This document shows, one piece after another, positions 32,367-41,354 of a DNA stretch of 64,000 bases; within the stretch, counting starts at the first letter, position 1, and the number at the start of each line of letters is the position of its first letter. The stretch lies in contig NZ_CP100445.1 of the NCBI RefSeq assembly GCF_024227435.1, positions 2,973,369 through 3,037,368 on the forward strand, given 5' to 3'. The position numbers and the translations under genes are program-made. The notes under the pieces are model-generated. The model made no database searches and was not told the DNA's origin. It saw nothing but the letters and a program-made list of their open reading frames with translations. The stretch comes from Natrinema caseinilyticum. GTDB taxonomy: Archaea; Halobacteriota; Halobacteria; Halobacteriales; Natrialbaceae.

Positions 32367-33341
32367 TCACTCGTCCGTGCCGTTCGTGATCGTCGTGTGC
32401 GCCCCGATGAGCGCCCCGGCGAGGTCGAGGTCTTCGATGTGGGTCCCCTGGTCGATGATCGAGCGGCGAATGTCGCCGTTCTCGACCACCGCGTCCGGAA
32501 ATATGATCGTATGTTCGAGGGTCGTCCCCTCGAGTGTGACGTCGCCCATGACGTGGACGTTCTCGCCGATCGTGGCATCTTCCAGGGACGCCGACTCGGC
32601 GACCAACGAGTCGCCGTTCAAATGCCAGGCGACTGCGTCAAGATAACTCTCTGGGGTGCCGATGTCGAACCACGCGCCTTCGAACGTGTAGGCGTACGTC
32701 GCCTCGCGGTTCTGGAGCCACTGAACGAACCACCCGGGCTCGTCGGGATTGTTGCCGTCCTCGAGGTACGTCGGAAGCAAGTCGAGTGAATCCTGTGGAA
32801 ACGCATAACAGGCGATCGAAACGAGCGTGCTCTTCGGATCGTCGGGCTTTTCCTGGAAGTCGACGACGCGGTCGCCCTCGAGATCGACCAGGCCGTAGGA
32901 TTTGGCCTTCTCGCGGGAGTCGACGTCGTAGGCGGCGAGCGTGGGCGCGCCGTGATCCTCGAAGTAGTCGAGAAACTCCGACACGGCGAAACTGATCAGG
33001 TTGTCGCCGGCGATAACGAGCAGATCGTCGTCGACGTTCTCGCGGTCGATCAACTGGGCGAGCGCTCCGACGACACCGAACTTGTCCTCTTCTTCTGTCG
33101 TGTCCTCGACCGAAAGCTGGGGTTTGTCGAAGTCGCTGTCGGCCAGGTGCGCCTCGAAGTCGGGGGCGAACCGCTCGTTGGTACTCACGTAGACGGCGTC
33201 GATCCGGTCGTCCGCTTCGAGGTCCGCGAAGATACGATCGATGACGGTCGATTCACCGATCGGGAGAAACATCTTAGGCCGATGTTTGGTAATCGGCCAC
33301 ATTCGCGTCGCGTACCCGCCTGCAAGAACGACGGCCTTCAT
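32367..33341 (-). CDS. Sugar-1-phosphate nucleotidyltransferase
   Basis: A 324-residue protein. N-terminal VVLAGGYATRMWPITKHRPKMFLPIG is the nucleotide-binding signature of glucose-1-phosphate uridylyl/thymidylyltransferases. LLVIAGDNLISF supplies the metal-binding Asp, and LVDLEGDRVVDFQEKPDDPKS and FEGAWFDIGTPESYL are the sugar-site motifs. A C-terminal left-handed beta-helix portion (ESASLEDATIGENVHVMGDV) follows. It resembles the haloarchaeal AglF-type enzymes used in N-glycosylation, but other nucleotide sugars are possible. Monocistronic. Confidence 0.92.
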   Translation of the reverse strand: MKAVVLAGGYATRMWPITKHRPKMFLPIGESTVIDRIFADLEADDRIDAVYVSTNERFAPDFEAHLADSDFDKPQLSVEDTTEEEDKFGVVGALAQLIDRENVDDDLLVIAGDNLISFAVSEFLDYFEDHGAPTLAAYDVDSREKAKSYGLVDLEGDRVVDFQEKPDDPKSTLVSIACYAFPQDSLDLLPTYLEDGNNPDEPGWFVQWLQNREATYAYTFEGAWFDIGTPESYLDAVAWHLNGDSLVAESASLEDATIGENVHVMGDVTLEGTTLEHTIIFPDAVVENGDIRRSIIDQGTHIEDLDLAGALIGAHTTITNGTDE

Positions 33342-33515
33342 GGTCCGGTGTTCTCCAGCAGGGGCTAAGTTACTTGCCCTTCTTCGAGATCCGTACCTAT
33401 CGCCCGAGTCGAGACGCGGCCTGCGGTACCGGTTCGCGGGAATCGGCGGCGGAACGCGGTGACCCCGTCGGCCGATGGCCTATAGTATAAATTTGCGAGG
33501 GCCGTGAGCCAACGT

Positions 33516-33806
33516 ATGCGAAAGGCCGACGAAACGACGCGACAACGCCTCGCCGACGCCCTCCGTGACGAACCGGCGACGCCGAGCGAACTGGCCGTAC
33601 TGCTCGATTTGACGCCCCATGCCGCGGTCCGCAACGTCGAGCACGTCTCACGTTCGGTCGACGGAACCGACGAGCAACTCCTCGTCGCACCTCCGACGTG
33701 TCGGGACTGCGGTTTCGACGACTACGACGACCTGCTGAACCTCCCCTCGCGGTGTCCCGAGTGCAAGAGCGAGTCGATCGACGAACCGACCTTCACGATC
33801 GAGTGA
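33516..33806 (+). CDS. Winged-helix regulator with C-terminal zinc ribbon
   Basis: A 96-residue protein. Residues 1-60 form a winged helix (TRQRLADALRDEPATPSELAVLLDLTPHAAVRNVEHV). Residues 65-96 carry two CxxC knuckles: CRDC (in PPTCRDCGFDDYDDL) and CPEC (in PSRCPECKSESI), a typical haloarchaeal zinc-ribbon regulator. ATG 33516 has tataaatt (33486-33493) about 27 bases upstream. Probably a DNA-binding transcription factor for an unknown regulon. Divergent from the nucleotidyltransferase. Confidence 0.85.
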   Translation: MRKADETTRQRLADALRDEPATPSELAVLLDLTPHAAVRNVEHVSRSVDGTDEQLLVAPPTCRDCGFDDYDDLLNLPSRCPECKSESIDEPTFTIE

Positions 33807-33995
33807 TTTCGACCGACAGTCATCGACTATCGACTGTACGCGCGGAATACAAATTCTGAACCGGATTCGACACTAATATTTAGGCAGCAGGCGAGACCCC
33901 GATACGAACCCTCGAACGAGCGGCGTTCCGTCCCATCGGTAGTACGTCGGGCCCGTTCTCCGTCCGACCGTTCGCGCGAGGATCACGGAGTATAC

Positions 33996-34355
33996 ATGAC
34001 TTCCACCCCCAATTCGGACCTCGACGTCATCGAGTTCGTACAGCAGTTGCTCGACCGACTCGACGAGGACGACGTGTCGGCCGAGGCGATGACCGACGCG
34101 TTTTCGCTGCTGGCCGATCGGCGCCGCCGACTCCTGCTCGAGGTCATGCGCACCTACGGGGAGGAGCTAACGCTCCCGGATGCGGCAGAGGAAGTCGCGA
34201 TCCGCGAAACGGGCCACACCGTGACCGATATCCCGGCCGAACGAGTCACGGAGGTGTATCTCTCGCTGTACCACGATCACCTCCCGCGACTGGTCGACGC
34301 CGGTCTGCTCGAGTACGATCAGGAACGAGACCTGGTCGCCCCGGACGCCGTCTAA
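33996..34355 (+). CDS. DUF7344-type winged-helix protein
   Basis: A 119-residue protein with the single domain DAFSLLADRRRRLLLEVM, then LTLPDAAEEVAIRE, LYHDHLPRLVDAGLLEYD and an acidic end, the pattern of haloarchaeal DUF7344 winged helices. No second domain. The nearest strong TATA (aatattta, about 33873-33880) is over 110 bases upstream, so its message may have a leader of about 90 bases. The stop overlaps the stop of the convergent Rieske gene by a shared ctaa. Confidence 0.8.
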   Translation: MTSTPNSDLDVIEFVQQLLDRLDEDDVSAEAMTDAFSLLADRRRRLLLEVMRTYGEELTLPDAAEEVAIRETGHTVTDIPAERVTEVYLSLYHDHLPRLVDAGLLEYDQERDLVAPDAV

Positions 34356-34807
34356 AACTCGACGTTCGACGTCGACGTCCGATCGAGCGTCTCGCTTTTT
34401 CCCTCGCCGAGGCCGACGAACTCGTAGTCGTCGTCGGTCAGATAGACGTCGCCATCATCGATTTCCACCTCGAGTTCGGTGAGATACGCCCCTTCGCACG
34501 GGCCGTACGTACAGCGGCCGGAGCCGGCCGCGAAGTACGCGCCGTGATTCGCACAGACGATCTCTCCGTCACGCATCGGGGCCCCCGATCCCTTGTCCAG
34601 TTTGATGTGCGTCAGGTGCTGACAGTAATTGAGCCAGCACGAGACGCCGTCGCCGTTAGACGGTGCACCGCCATCGGGTTCCGCTGCGCCACTCCTGACG
34701 AGGATCGCCTCCCGTTCCCGATCCTCGTCCGAGCCGTCGGTCACGCGAAAGAGAACCGTCGAGTCGTCCGGCACGTCCGCGAGGGCCGTGATCCGACTTG
34801 CAGCCAT
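34352..34807 (-). CDS. Rieske-type [2Fe-2S] protein
   Basis: A 151-residue soluble protein with the Rieske ligands C62 and H64 in YCQHLTHIKL and C85 and H88 in VCANHGAYF. Extra cysteines C57, C99 and C104 (SCWLNYC, GRCTYGPC) may form stabilising disulfides. There is no TM helix or Tat signal, so it is probably a cytoplasmic electron-transfer protein or a ferredoxin component of an oxygenase-like system rather than the respiratory Rieske subunit. No partner oxygenase is adjacent. Convergent with the DUF7344 gene. Confidence 0.9.
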   Translation of the reverse strand: MAASRITALADVPDDSTVLFRVTDGSDEDREREAILVRSGAAEPDGGAPSNGDGVSCWLNYCQHLTHIKLDKGSGAPMRDGEIVCANHGAYFAAGSGRCTYGPCEGAYLTELEVEIDDGDVYLTDDDYEFVGLGEGKSETLDRTSTSNVEF

Positions 34808-34902
34808 TTCCCCTCCGTTACCGCTCGGTCGCCCTGAACGTTACGACAGTCGCGTGCGGATGTCTGACGGACATTTAACCCCCTGTCGGACCAACGAAGC
34901 CC

Positions 34903-36012
34903 ATGGACACCCTTCTCATCTACGGCTCCTACGGCTACACCGGCCGACTGATCGCACGCGAAGCCGTCGAACGAGGGGGGTCACCCGTGATCGCCGGCCG
35001 CGACAGCCACGCGATAACCAGGCAGGCCGATCAACTCGGCGTCGAGGGTCGGTCCTTCGACCTCGAGTCGGCCGACCTCGAATCCCGCCTCGAGAGCTTC
35101 GACGCCGTCCTCAACTGTGCGGGGCCGTTCGTCGAGACGGCCAAGCCACTGGTCGCGGCCTGCCTCGAATCGAAGACTGAGTACCTGGATATCACCGGCG
35201 AGTTCAGCGTGTTCGAATGTCTTCGCCAGCGCGACGCGGCGGCCCGGAACGCGGGGATCACACTGCTCCCCGGCGTCGGCTTCGACGTCGTCCCGTCGGA
35301 CTGTCTGGCGGCCATGCTCGTCGAAGAGCTCCCCGAAGCCGACCAGCTCGTCCTCGGGATCAAGGGCGGTAACGGGCTCTCTCCGGGAACGGCTCGAACG
35401 CTCGTCGAACACCTGGGCGAGCGCGGCGTCGTGCGGCGAAACGGACGTCTCATTCGGGTTCCGATGGCCTTCCGAACGCGGGCGATCGACTTCGGCGATG
35501 GCCCCGACCACGCCGTCACCATTCCCTGGGGTGACGTCGTGACTGCGGCCCACAGCACCGGCATCGAGTCGGTCGAGGTCTACGCCGCTGTGCCGCCGTG
35601 GGCGAGTACCGTTTTGTCGGCCGTCGACTCGTTGGGATGGCTCCTTCAGCGCCGCACGACCGAACGGCTACTGAAGCGGCTGATCGATGCCAGTCTCGAG
35701 GGCCCGGACGAACGATCCCTGGCATCCGGCAGCGCCGTCGTCTGGGGCGAAGTGACGGACGAGGCCACCGGACGGCGGGCGCGCGCCCGACTGCGGACGC
35801 CGAACCCCTACGCGCTGACCGCCGAATCGGCTGTATCGGCCGCCGAACGCGTCCTCGAGCGCCGAGATCGAATTTCGGCGGGATTCCAGACCCCCTCGTC
35901 GGCGTTCGGGAGCGCGTTCGCGCTCGAACGGCCCGGAATCGAGCGCGAACTGATCGAGACACCGACCGATTCCGGCGAGCGAAGCAAGACGACGGTCGAA
36001 ATAGACGAGTGA
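34903..36012 (+). CDS. Saccharopine dehydrogenase-like/enoyl-reductase-like protein
   Basis: A 369-residue protein of the saccharopine-dehydrogenase-related fold. MDTLLIYGSYGYTGRLIARE is the NAD(P)-binding GxxGxxG start. Then FDAVLNCAGPFVETAKPLVAACLE, YLDITGE and LLPGVGFDVVPSDCLA follow the trans-acting enoyl reductase pattern of lipid-related family members. Substrate unknown; a lipid or saturated-ketone reduction is possible. The C-terminus is low-complexity. Divergent from the Rieske gene start at 34807. Confidence 0.85.
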   Translation: MDTLLIYGSYGYTGRLIAREAVERGGSPVIAGRDSHAITRQADQLGVEGRSFDLESADLESRLESFDAVLNCAGPFVETAKPLVAACLESKTEYLDITGEFSVFECLRQRDAAARNAGITLLPGVGFDVVPSDCLAAMLVEELPEADQLVLGIKGGNGLSPGTARTLVEHLGERGVVRRNGRLIRVPMAFRTRAIDFGDGPDHAVTIPWGDVVTAAHSTGIESVEVYAAVPPWASTVLSAVDSLGWLLQRRTTERLLKRLIDASLEGPDERSLASGSAVVWGEVTDEATGRRARARLRTPNPYALTAESAVSAAERVLERRDRISAGFQTPSSAFGSAFALERPGIERELIETPTDSGERSKTTVEIDE

Positions 36013-36243
36013 CGGACTCCGGCCGCCGCGGGAGCCACGAGCCGCGGACGCGGTATCGTCCTGCTCGGTCGGCGACGGGTTTCGACAGACGTTCAGGCCC
36101 GTTTTATCCGCGTGAAAACGAATCGCTCGAGTCGACGCGACGAATGCCGCTCGGCTATGGTTTCGCGAGGAACGGGAAAACGGACCGACGCAGAAGATCG
36201 GCGATCGCGATTTCGATTCTGGACGGGTTCAGCGGTCTCCGCC

Positions 36244-37368
36244 TTACTTCTCGCCGAGGGCCCGACGGCGGAGCCACTCGAGAGAGAGTGCGCCACCGGC
36301 GAGGGCAGTCCCAGCGGTGAAGCCGGGGGTTCCCTCGGATTCGCTCGGACTGTCCTCGCTCGACGTATCGGAACCGTCACTGGAGTCATCCGATTTCTCG
36401 TCCCCGTCGTCGGAGCCGGTGTCGGAACCGTCGTCGCCGGCGGTCGTTTCGTCGTCCGCGTCCGTTTCGTTACCGGAATCGTCGCCGTCGGCAGATTCGT
36501 TTCCGGAAGCGCCGTCGCCCGCAGCGGTTTCGTTACCGGAATCGGTACCTGACGAGGAATCCTCGCCGTCCGAATCCGTACTGCTTCCGTCGTCACCGCC
36601 ACAACAGCTTCCTTCGTCGTCGGTCTCGTCTGAATCGGTTTTCGTGGCCGACTCGAGGTTTTCTCGCGGCGTTTCGTCGGTCACTTCACCGGATGCGAGT
36701 AACGGTACCGGGTCGCCAGGCTCCATGGTATCATCGACTCCCTCGAACAGATCGAGTTGGAGCGCAGAGGTGATCCGATAGATGTCACCCACCCGGGACT
36801 CGTCGTTTTTCACGACGACGGTCGTACTTCCGTCGGATGAGATTGTGACGGAGTTGTTCGTGGCGTTCAACGGGACGTGACTGATGCGTCCGTCGACGGG
36901 TCTATCGTTTCCGTTCACCAGTTTGTACTCGATCAGCCCGTTCTCTTCGTCGTACTTCACGGCCTCGATGGTGATCTTCCCCGGGTTCGGGTTCTCGGGA
37001 CCGAGGTCAGTCGGGGAACCTGCGAAGTCGTGGGCGTAGGTCGTCCCCCCGTTCGTCAGTGTGATCTCTCCGGCGGCACCCCCAGACACTCCGGTCGTTA
37101 CGTTCGTCGCAGAATTCGCGTCGACCGTAACCGTCGTCTCGGTCCCCGATTCGTTGGTGTACGTTAGCGTGACCGGCTGGCCTCCATCGTTCGTCACTTC
37201 GAAGAGAGCGATGTCGTCGTAGTAATCCACGCCGTGACTCGTGACGGAGACGTCTTCCGGCGACACGGTGGAACTATCGCTCGCTGCCAGTGCTCCCCCA
37301 CCTGCGACGACTGACAAGATAACCATCGTTAGCATTGCACCAATCCCGAGTCGTTTTGGACCGATCAT
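36244..37368 (-). CDS. Secreted surface protein with PGF-CTERM-like anchor
   Basis: A 374-residue protein. The N-terminal signal peptide (RLGIGAMLTMVILSVVAGGGALA, cleavage near ALA-A) is followed by an Ig-like beta domain (about 30-190, rich in NxT/S sites). A long Ser/Asp/Glu/Thr/Gly-rich stalk (about 235-340) comes next, and then TPGFTAGTALAGGALSLEWLRRRALGEK, a PGF-type C-terminal signal that archaeosortase ArtA processes for lipid attachment. A CCGG pair (about residues 259-260) sits at the start of the stalk. Probably a glycosylated cell-surface protein. ATG 37368 was chosen; TATA-like attataac (about 37398-37406) lies upstream. Confidence 0.85.
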   Translation of the reverse strand: MIGPKRLGIGAMLTMVILSVVAGGGALAASDSSTVSPEDVSVTSHGVDYYDDIALFEVTNDGGQPVTLTYTNESGTETTVTVDANSATNVTTGVSGGAAGEITLTNGGTTYAHDFAGSPTDLGPENPNPGKITIEAVKYDEENGLIEYKLVNGNDRPVDGRISHVPLNATNNSVTISSDGSTTVVVKNDESRVGDIYRITSALQLDLFEGVDDTMEPGDPVPLLASGEVTDETPRENLESATKTDSDETDDEGSCCGGDDGSSTDSDGEDSSSGTDSGNETAAGDGASGNESADGDDSGNETDADDETTAGDDGSDTGSDDGDEKSDDSSDGSDTSSEDSPSESEGTPGFTAGTALAGGALSLEWLRRRALGEK

Positions 37369-37395
37369 AGACAGTGAGACTTCCGAGACGTCCAC

Positions 37396-37993
37396 CGCTT
37401 GTTATAATCCTCTGTCTAAGCCGTTTGGAATTATGCCACTCGTCTCGTGAAACTCCCGCTCGTTCGTTTCATTTCGAAAACTCGTAATATGGTATTACCC
37501 GACCGTAATCACACGACCCGGTGTTTTCGGCAGGCAATAACCGGAAATAACCGGCACACTCCTCCGTCTGAGGCGGTACTTTGGTACTGATGCAACAATT
37601 GCAAAATGAGAAATCGATATGATTCTCTTGGAACTGGGCCATATTCGAGTGGAGCGACCGACCGGGGTCGTGGTCGCCACCTCATCCAGTGGGGCGTCAA
37701 AATACAGGCAAAAATATCCTCGAACAAAACCCAACGAATCGGTGGCGCGTTTGATTGACGAACGCCGATCTCGAGAACCCCCCGAAAATCGGACCGTCAC
37801 GGGGGTCGATGCAGTTCCGAAACGGTTCTGAGCCGTGACATCTGACCCGAATACCGATTCCGACGGCACGGAACGCTCGAGGCCAACGGACCGGGACGAT
37901 GGACGCCGTTTCTGTACCGATCCCCGGTAAAACGCTCGGATTCGAGGAGACAGCCGTCCGACCGACCGTCCGGACCGGGGCCGTCGACACCGT
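37396..37993. other. About 600-base AT-richer gap without a convincing gene
   Basis: Base composition is lower in GC than the neighbours. Short frames exist on both strands but none has a promoter, a compositional bias or a motif that supports a gene. Possibly decayed DNA or regulatory sequence for the divergent surface-protein gene. Confidence 0.5.
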
Positions 37994-38866
37994 CTATCGG
38001 TAACAGGATTCCTCGACTCGCTCGTCGTAGAGCCGCGAAAGTTGTTCGGTGACGGGACCACCCCCGATCGGCTCGCCATCGAGGGTCGTGATCGGCCGTA
38101 CTTCCCAGGTCCGATTCGTGAGAAACGCCTCGTCGGCTTCCAGGAGGTCGCCCGGTTCGTACCGACCTTCCTGGACCGGAATGCCGGCCTCACGAGCGAG
38201 TTCGAGTACTGCGGCTCGTGTAATCCCCGGCAAGATCGGCCCGTCGGTCGAGGGCGTGTGAAGCGTCCCGTCGCGGACGAACCACAGGTTACTCGTCGCG
38301 CCCTCCGTGAGTCGCCCGTCGAGATCGCACATGAGGGCCTCGTCCGAATCCGAGCCCAGTTCCGCGCGCGCGAGAATCCCGTTCAAGTAGTTGTGGGTCT
38401 TCGCCGCGGCCGGAATCGCTTCGTCGGGAATTCGGCGGGTCTCGACCGTTTCGACCGTCGCCGGACCGTCCCAGACGGGTTCTCCCTCGAGCCCGCCGCG
38501 GGGCAGTGGGGTCACGTATACGACGACGGTCGGATCGACCGCGGGCTGGGGGGTGAGTTTTCCTGGCTGGACTCCGCGGGAGATCGAGAGGCGAACGTAC
38601 GCGTCCGCCAGATCGTTCGCTGCCAGCGTCTCGTCGACGCGCGTTCGTAGCTCGTCGGCCGACAACCCGTGGTCGAGCGACAGTATCTCACAGGTCCGCT
38701 CGAGGCGCTCGAGGTGGGTTCGCCACGCGAAGATCGTCCCGCCGTATGCGCGAAGGGTCTCGAACGCGGCGTCGCCGTACCGAAATCCTCGGTCATCGAC
38801 GCTGACGGTCGCTTCGTCGGCGGGGACGAGGTCGCCGTCGACGTGATAGCGCACCTCGCTACTCAT
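37994..38866 (-). CDS. pabC: Aminodeoxychorismate lyase-like aminotransferase class IV
   Basis: A 290-residue class IV PLP protein. The opening DRGFRYGDAAFETLRAYGG is family-typical, the PLP lysine Lys156 lies in PAAAKTHNYLNG, and EGATSNLWFVRDG and GITRAAVLELA are cofactor-site motifs. In the pabB-pabA-pabC order it most likely converts 4-amino-4-deoxychorismate to p-aminobenzoate plus pyruvate. Branched-chain or D-amino-acid aminotransferase activity is the alternative, since the fold is shared. Its start overlaps the pabA stop by eight bases. Confidence 0.9.
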   Translation of the reverse strand: MSSEVRYHVDGDLVPADEATVSVDDRGFRYGDAAFETLRAYGGTIFAWRTHLERLERTCEILSLDHGLSADELRTRVDETLAANDLADAYVRLSISRGVQPGKLTPQPAVDPTVVVYVTPLPRGGLEGEPVWDGPATVETVETRRIPDEAIPAAAKTHNYLNGILARAELGSDSDEALMCDLDGRLTEGATSNLWFVRDGTLHTPSTDGPILPGITRAAVLELAREAGIPVQEGRYEPGDLLEADEAFLTNRTWEVRPITTLDGEPIGGGPVTEQLSRLYDERVEESCYR

Positions 38867-39590
38867 CGCTGACCACCTCGTCTGGTCCGACCGCCGCGGC
38901 GAACCGACAGAAGTTCGCGATCATTCGCTTGCCGAGCGCTAACGAAATCTGCTCTCCGTTGCGGGTGCCGTCCGCCTCGCCCGACTCGTCGCTCCCCTCG
39001 ACCGCCACGATACTCTCGTGGTCGGCCCCGGTCGCCGAACCCGGTCGCGCTCGTGTGAGTATGCTCTCGGGGTGGAACTGGACCCCGACGTGTGGCTTTT
39101 CTCGGTGGCGAACCGCCATCAAGACGCCGCGGCCATCGGTCGTGCTGGCGGTTTCCTCGAGCGCGGCCGGCAGATCCGCGCGGTCGACCGAAAGCGAGTG
39201 ATAGCGGCCGACCCGAAACGTCGACGGAAGTCCGTGGAAGATCCCATCGCCGTCGTGACTGATCGTCGACGGTTTCCCGTGAACTACCTCGGGTGCGTGG
39301 ACGACCGGCGCACCGTGTGCCGCACACAGCGCCTGGTGACCGAGACAGACGCCCAGAATGGGGTAGTCGGTCGCGTCGAACAACGGGATCGAGATACCGG
39401 CCTCCTGTGGCGTCCCCGGGCCCGGCGAGACGACGATCCCGGTCGGCTGGAGGTCGCGAACCTCCTCGAGGTCGATCTCGTCGTTGCGGCGGACGACGAC
39501 CTCGTCCGCGATTTCTCCGACGTACTGGACGAGATTGTACGCGAACGAATCGTAGTTGTCGACGAGGAGCATTCGCGTCGTTTCAGTCAC
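38859..39590 (-). CDS. pabA: Aminodeoxychorismate/anthranilate synthase glutamine amidotransferase
   Basis: A 243-residue class I glutamine amidotransferase (TrpG/PabA type) supplying ammonia to PabB. The triad includes Cys82 in LGVCLGHQ and the His/Glu in VQFHPES (about 186-190). [12 protein letters not shown] opens the domain. A loop near 195-215 is expanded and low-complexity. GTG 39590 ([12 protein letters not shown]) was chosen because it overlaps the pabB stop by eight bases, a coupled arrangement; ATG 39572 is possible. It sits between pabB and pabC, which favours p-aminobenzoate over anthranilate. Confidence 0.9.
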   Translation of the reverse strand: MTETTRMLLVDNYDSFAYNLVQYVGEIADEVVVRRNDEIDLEEVRDLQPTGIVVSPGPGTPQEAGISIPLFDATDYPILGVCLGHQALCAAHGAPVVHAPEVVHGKPSTISHDGDGIFHGLPSTFRVGRYHSLSVDRADLPAALEETASTTDGRGVLMAVRHREKPHVGVQFHPESILTRARPGSATGADHESIVAVEGSDESGEADGTRNGEQISLALGKRMIANFCRFAAAVGPDEVVSDE

Positions 39591-41190
39591 CAGCCTCACC
39601 TCCGTCTGCCCGTTCCGGGCGGGCTACGTCGTCCGATTCGAGGCCGAGTTCGGCTCGCTCGCCGAGTGCTTCGTCGACCGCCGTGATGAGCGCGCGGGCC
39701 TTATCCAGGGTCTCGTCGTACTCGCAGACGGGTTCCGAGTCGTGGACGATGCCCGCTCCGACCCGGAGGTGGTACTCGTCGCCGTGGCGAACCAGCGTCC
39801 GAATGACGATGTTTAGGGTGGCTCGACCGTCGAAGCCGAAGATTCCGACACTCCCGGTGTAGGGGCCGCGGCGGGTCGTCTCGAGCCGATCGATGATCTC
39901 CATCGTCCGCGGTTTGGGAGCGCCGGTGATCGTCCCGCCCGGAAAGACCGCCGCGACGGCAGCTGCGAGCGTTTCGTCGGAGCGGAGTCGGCCGGTCACG
40001 TTCGAGACGAGATGCATCACCTCGGCGTACCGGTCGATTCGTCGGTATTCCGAGACGTCGACGGACCCGTACTCGCAGACCTTCCCGAGGTCGTTTCGCT
40101 CCAGATCGACCAGCATCGCGTGTTCCGCGCGCTCTTTCTCGTCAGTCAGCAAGTCGGCTTCGAGGGCGCCATCCTCCGCGGGCGACTCTCCGCGCGGTCG
40201 CGTTCCGGCGATGGGCTCCGTGCGAACGAAATCCCCGTCTCGCTCGAGCAAGAGTTCCGGACTCGCACTCACCAGATCGGCTGCTCGAAATTCGAGGAGG
40301 CAGGAGTAAGGTGCCGGGTTGACCCGCCGCAGGGCGTCGTACGCCGCGACGGGGTGGACTGCGGCGGGTGCGACCAGCCGCTGGGAGACGTTCGCCTGAA
40401 ACGTGTCGCCGTCGCGAACGCACGCTTTGACCCGACGCACGCGGTCGGCGAACTGCTCGCGGCCGCAGTCGCTTTCGAACGTCGCTTCCGAAGTCGATAC
40501 GGGCGGGTCGCCGATTCCGGAATCGCCGTCGCTGGCCGACCTGGCGAGATCCAGTGCGCGGGACCGCCCGCGCTCGTAAGCGGCCTCGATCGCGGCATCC
40601 GAGAGCCGATCGTCGGCACGGGCGCTGCTATCGATCCGCGGACAGGCGGTTATCCGAAGCGTCACGTCGCGGTCCGTCGGCGCCTCCCAGGCGGCGAGAC
40701 GATCGTAGACCGCCGCTTCGAGTCGCGGGAGATTCCGGTCGTCGACGGACGAGTCGGGTAACTCCTCGAGTTCGCGGGCGACGTCGTAGGAGAGCCAGCC
40801 GACGGCACCGCAGGGGTACGGCACGTCGCAATCCCCGCGAACCAGTCGATCGGCGTGCAAGAGGCCCTCCAACGCGTCGAGCGTCGGTGACAGCGTCTCG
40901 TCTCTCGTCCGCGACGTTGCCGTGGCGCTGACGGTGAGCCGATCGACCGGACCGACGCCGAAGTAGCTCCAGCCGGGCTGACCGCCGCTCGTCTCGAGGA
41001 AGGCGGACCCGTGGCCGTCGCGCGCCCGACGGTACGCGAGAAATGGGTCCTCGACGGTCACGCGCGCCTCGACGGGGACGCGAACGCCGGTGTGCGTCGT
41101 CGATTCGTCGCGGTCCGCGGCCGGCATGCGGCCGTCGCGAGCGGCGGCGCGAAACGAGTCGAGCGTCGTGACGACGCGCGGATCGCTCAT
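39583..41190 (-). CDS. pabB: Chorismate-binding synthase component I
   Basis: A 535-residue protein of the TrpE/PabB/MenF family. C-terminal domain motifs: [52 protein letters not shown], and [18 protein letters not shown], with the Mg and chorismate-binding residues. The N-terminal half (about 1-200) is the structural domain. The neighbouring pabA and pabC make this aminodeoxychorismate synthase component I, though anthranilate synthase activity cannot be excluded from sequence alone. First gene of the pab operon. Confidence 0.92.
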   Translation of the reverse strand: MSDPRVVTTLDSFRAAARDGRMPAADRDESTTHTGVRVPVEARVTVEDPFLAYRRARDGHGSAFLETSGGQPGWSYFGVGPVDRLTVSATATSRTRDETLSPTLDALEGLLHADRLVRGDCDVPYPCGAVGWLSYDVARELEELPDSSVDDRNLPRLEAAVYDRLAAWEAPTDRDVTLRITACPRIDSSARADDRLSDAAIEAAYERGRSRALDLARSASDGDSGIGDPPVSTSEATFESDCGREQFADRVRRVKACVRDGDTFQANVSQRLVAPAAVHPVAAYDALRRVNPAPYSCLLEFRAADLVSASPELLLERDGDFVRTEPIAGTRPRGESPAEDGALEADLLTDEKERAEHAMLVDLERNDLGKVCEYGSVDVSEYRRIDRYAEVMHLVSNVTGRLRSDETLAAAVAAVFPGGTITGAPKPRTMEIIDRLETTRRGPYTGSVGIFGFDGRATLNIVIRTLVRHGDEYHLRVGAGIVHDSEPVCEYDETLDKARALITAVDEALGERAELGLESDDVARPERADGGEAGD

Positions 41191-41354
41191 GTCCTCGGGA
41201 AGGTGACGGGCAGGTAATCGTTTTGCGATTCGAGCTTCGGAGAAACAGGTGTGCAGGGTGGTCGACTACGTGCTGAGATCCGGTCGTGACGAAGCGAAGC
41301 GACGTCGTAATCGACGACTCGGGTGGAGGCGTCGACGGGGTCGAGTTCGGCTCT

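Noticed and set aside
34352-34355. Convergent stop-codon overlap between the DUF7344 gene and the Rieske gene
   Set aside because: Worth noting in the gene entries, but such four-base convergent overlaps are common in compact genomes.
37509-37727. Short minus-strand frame in the AT-richer gap
   Set aside because: No promoter, no biased composition and no recognisable motif supported it.
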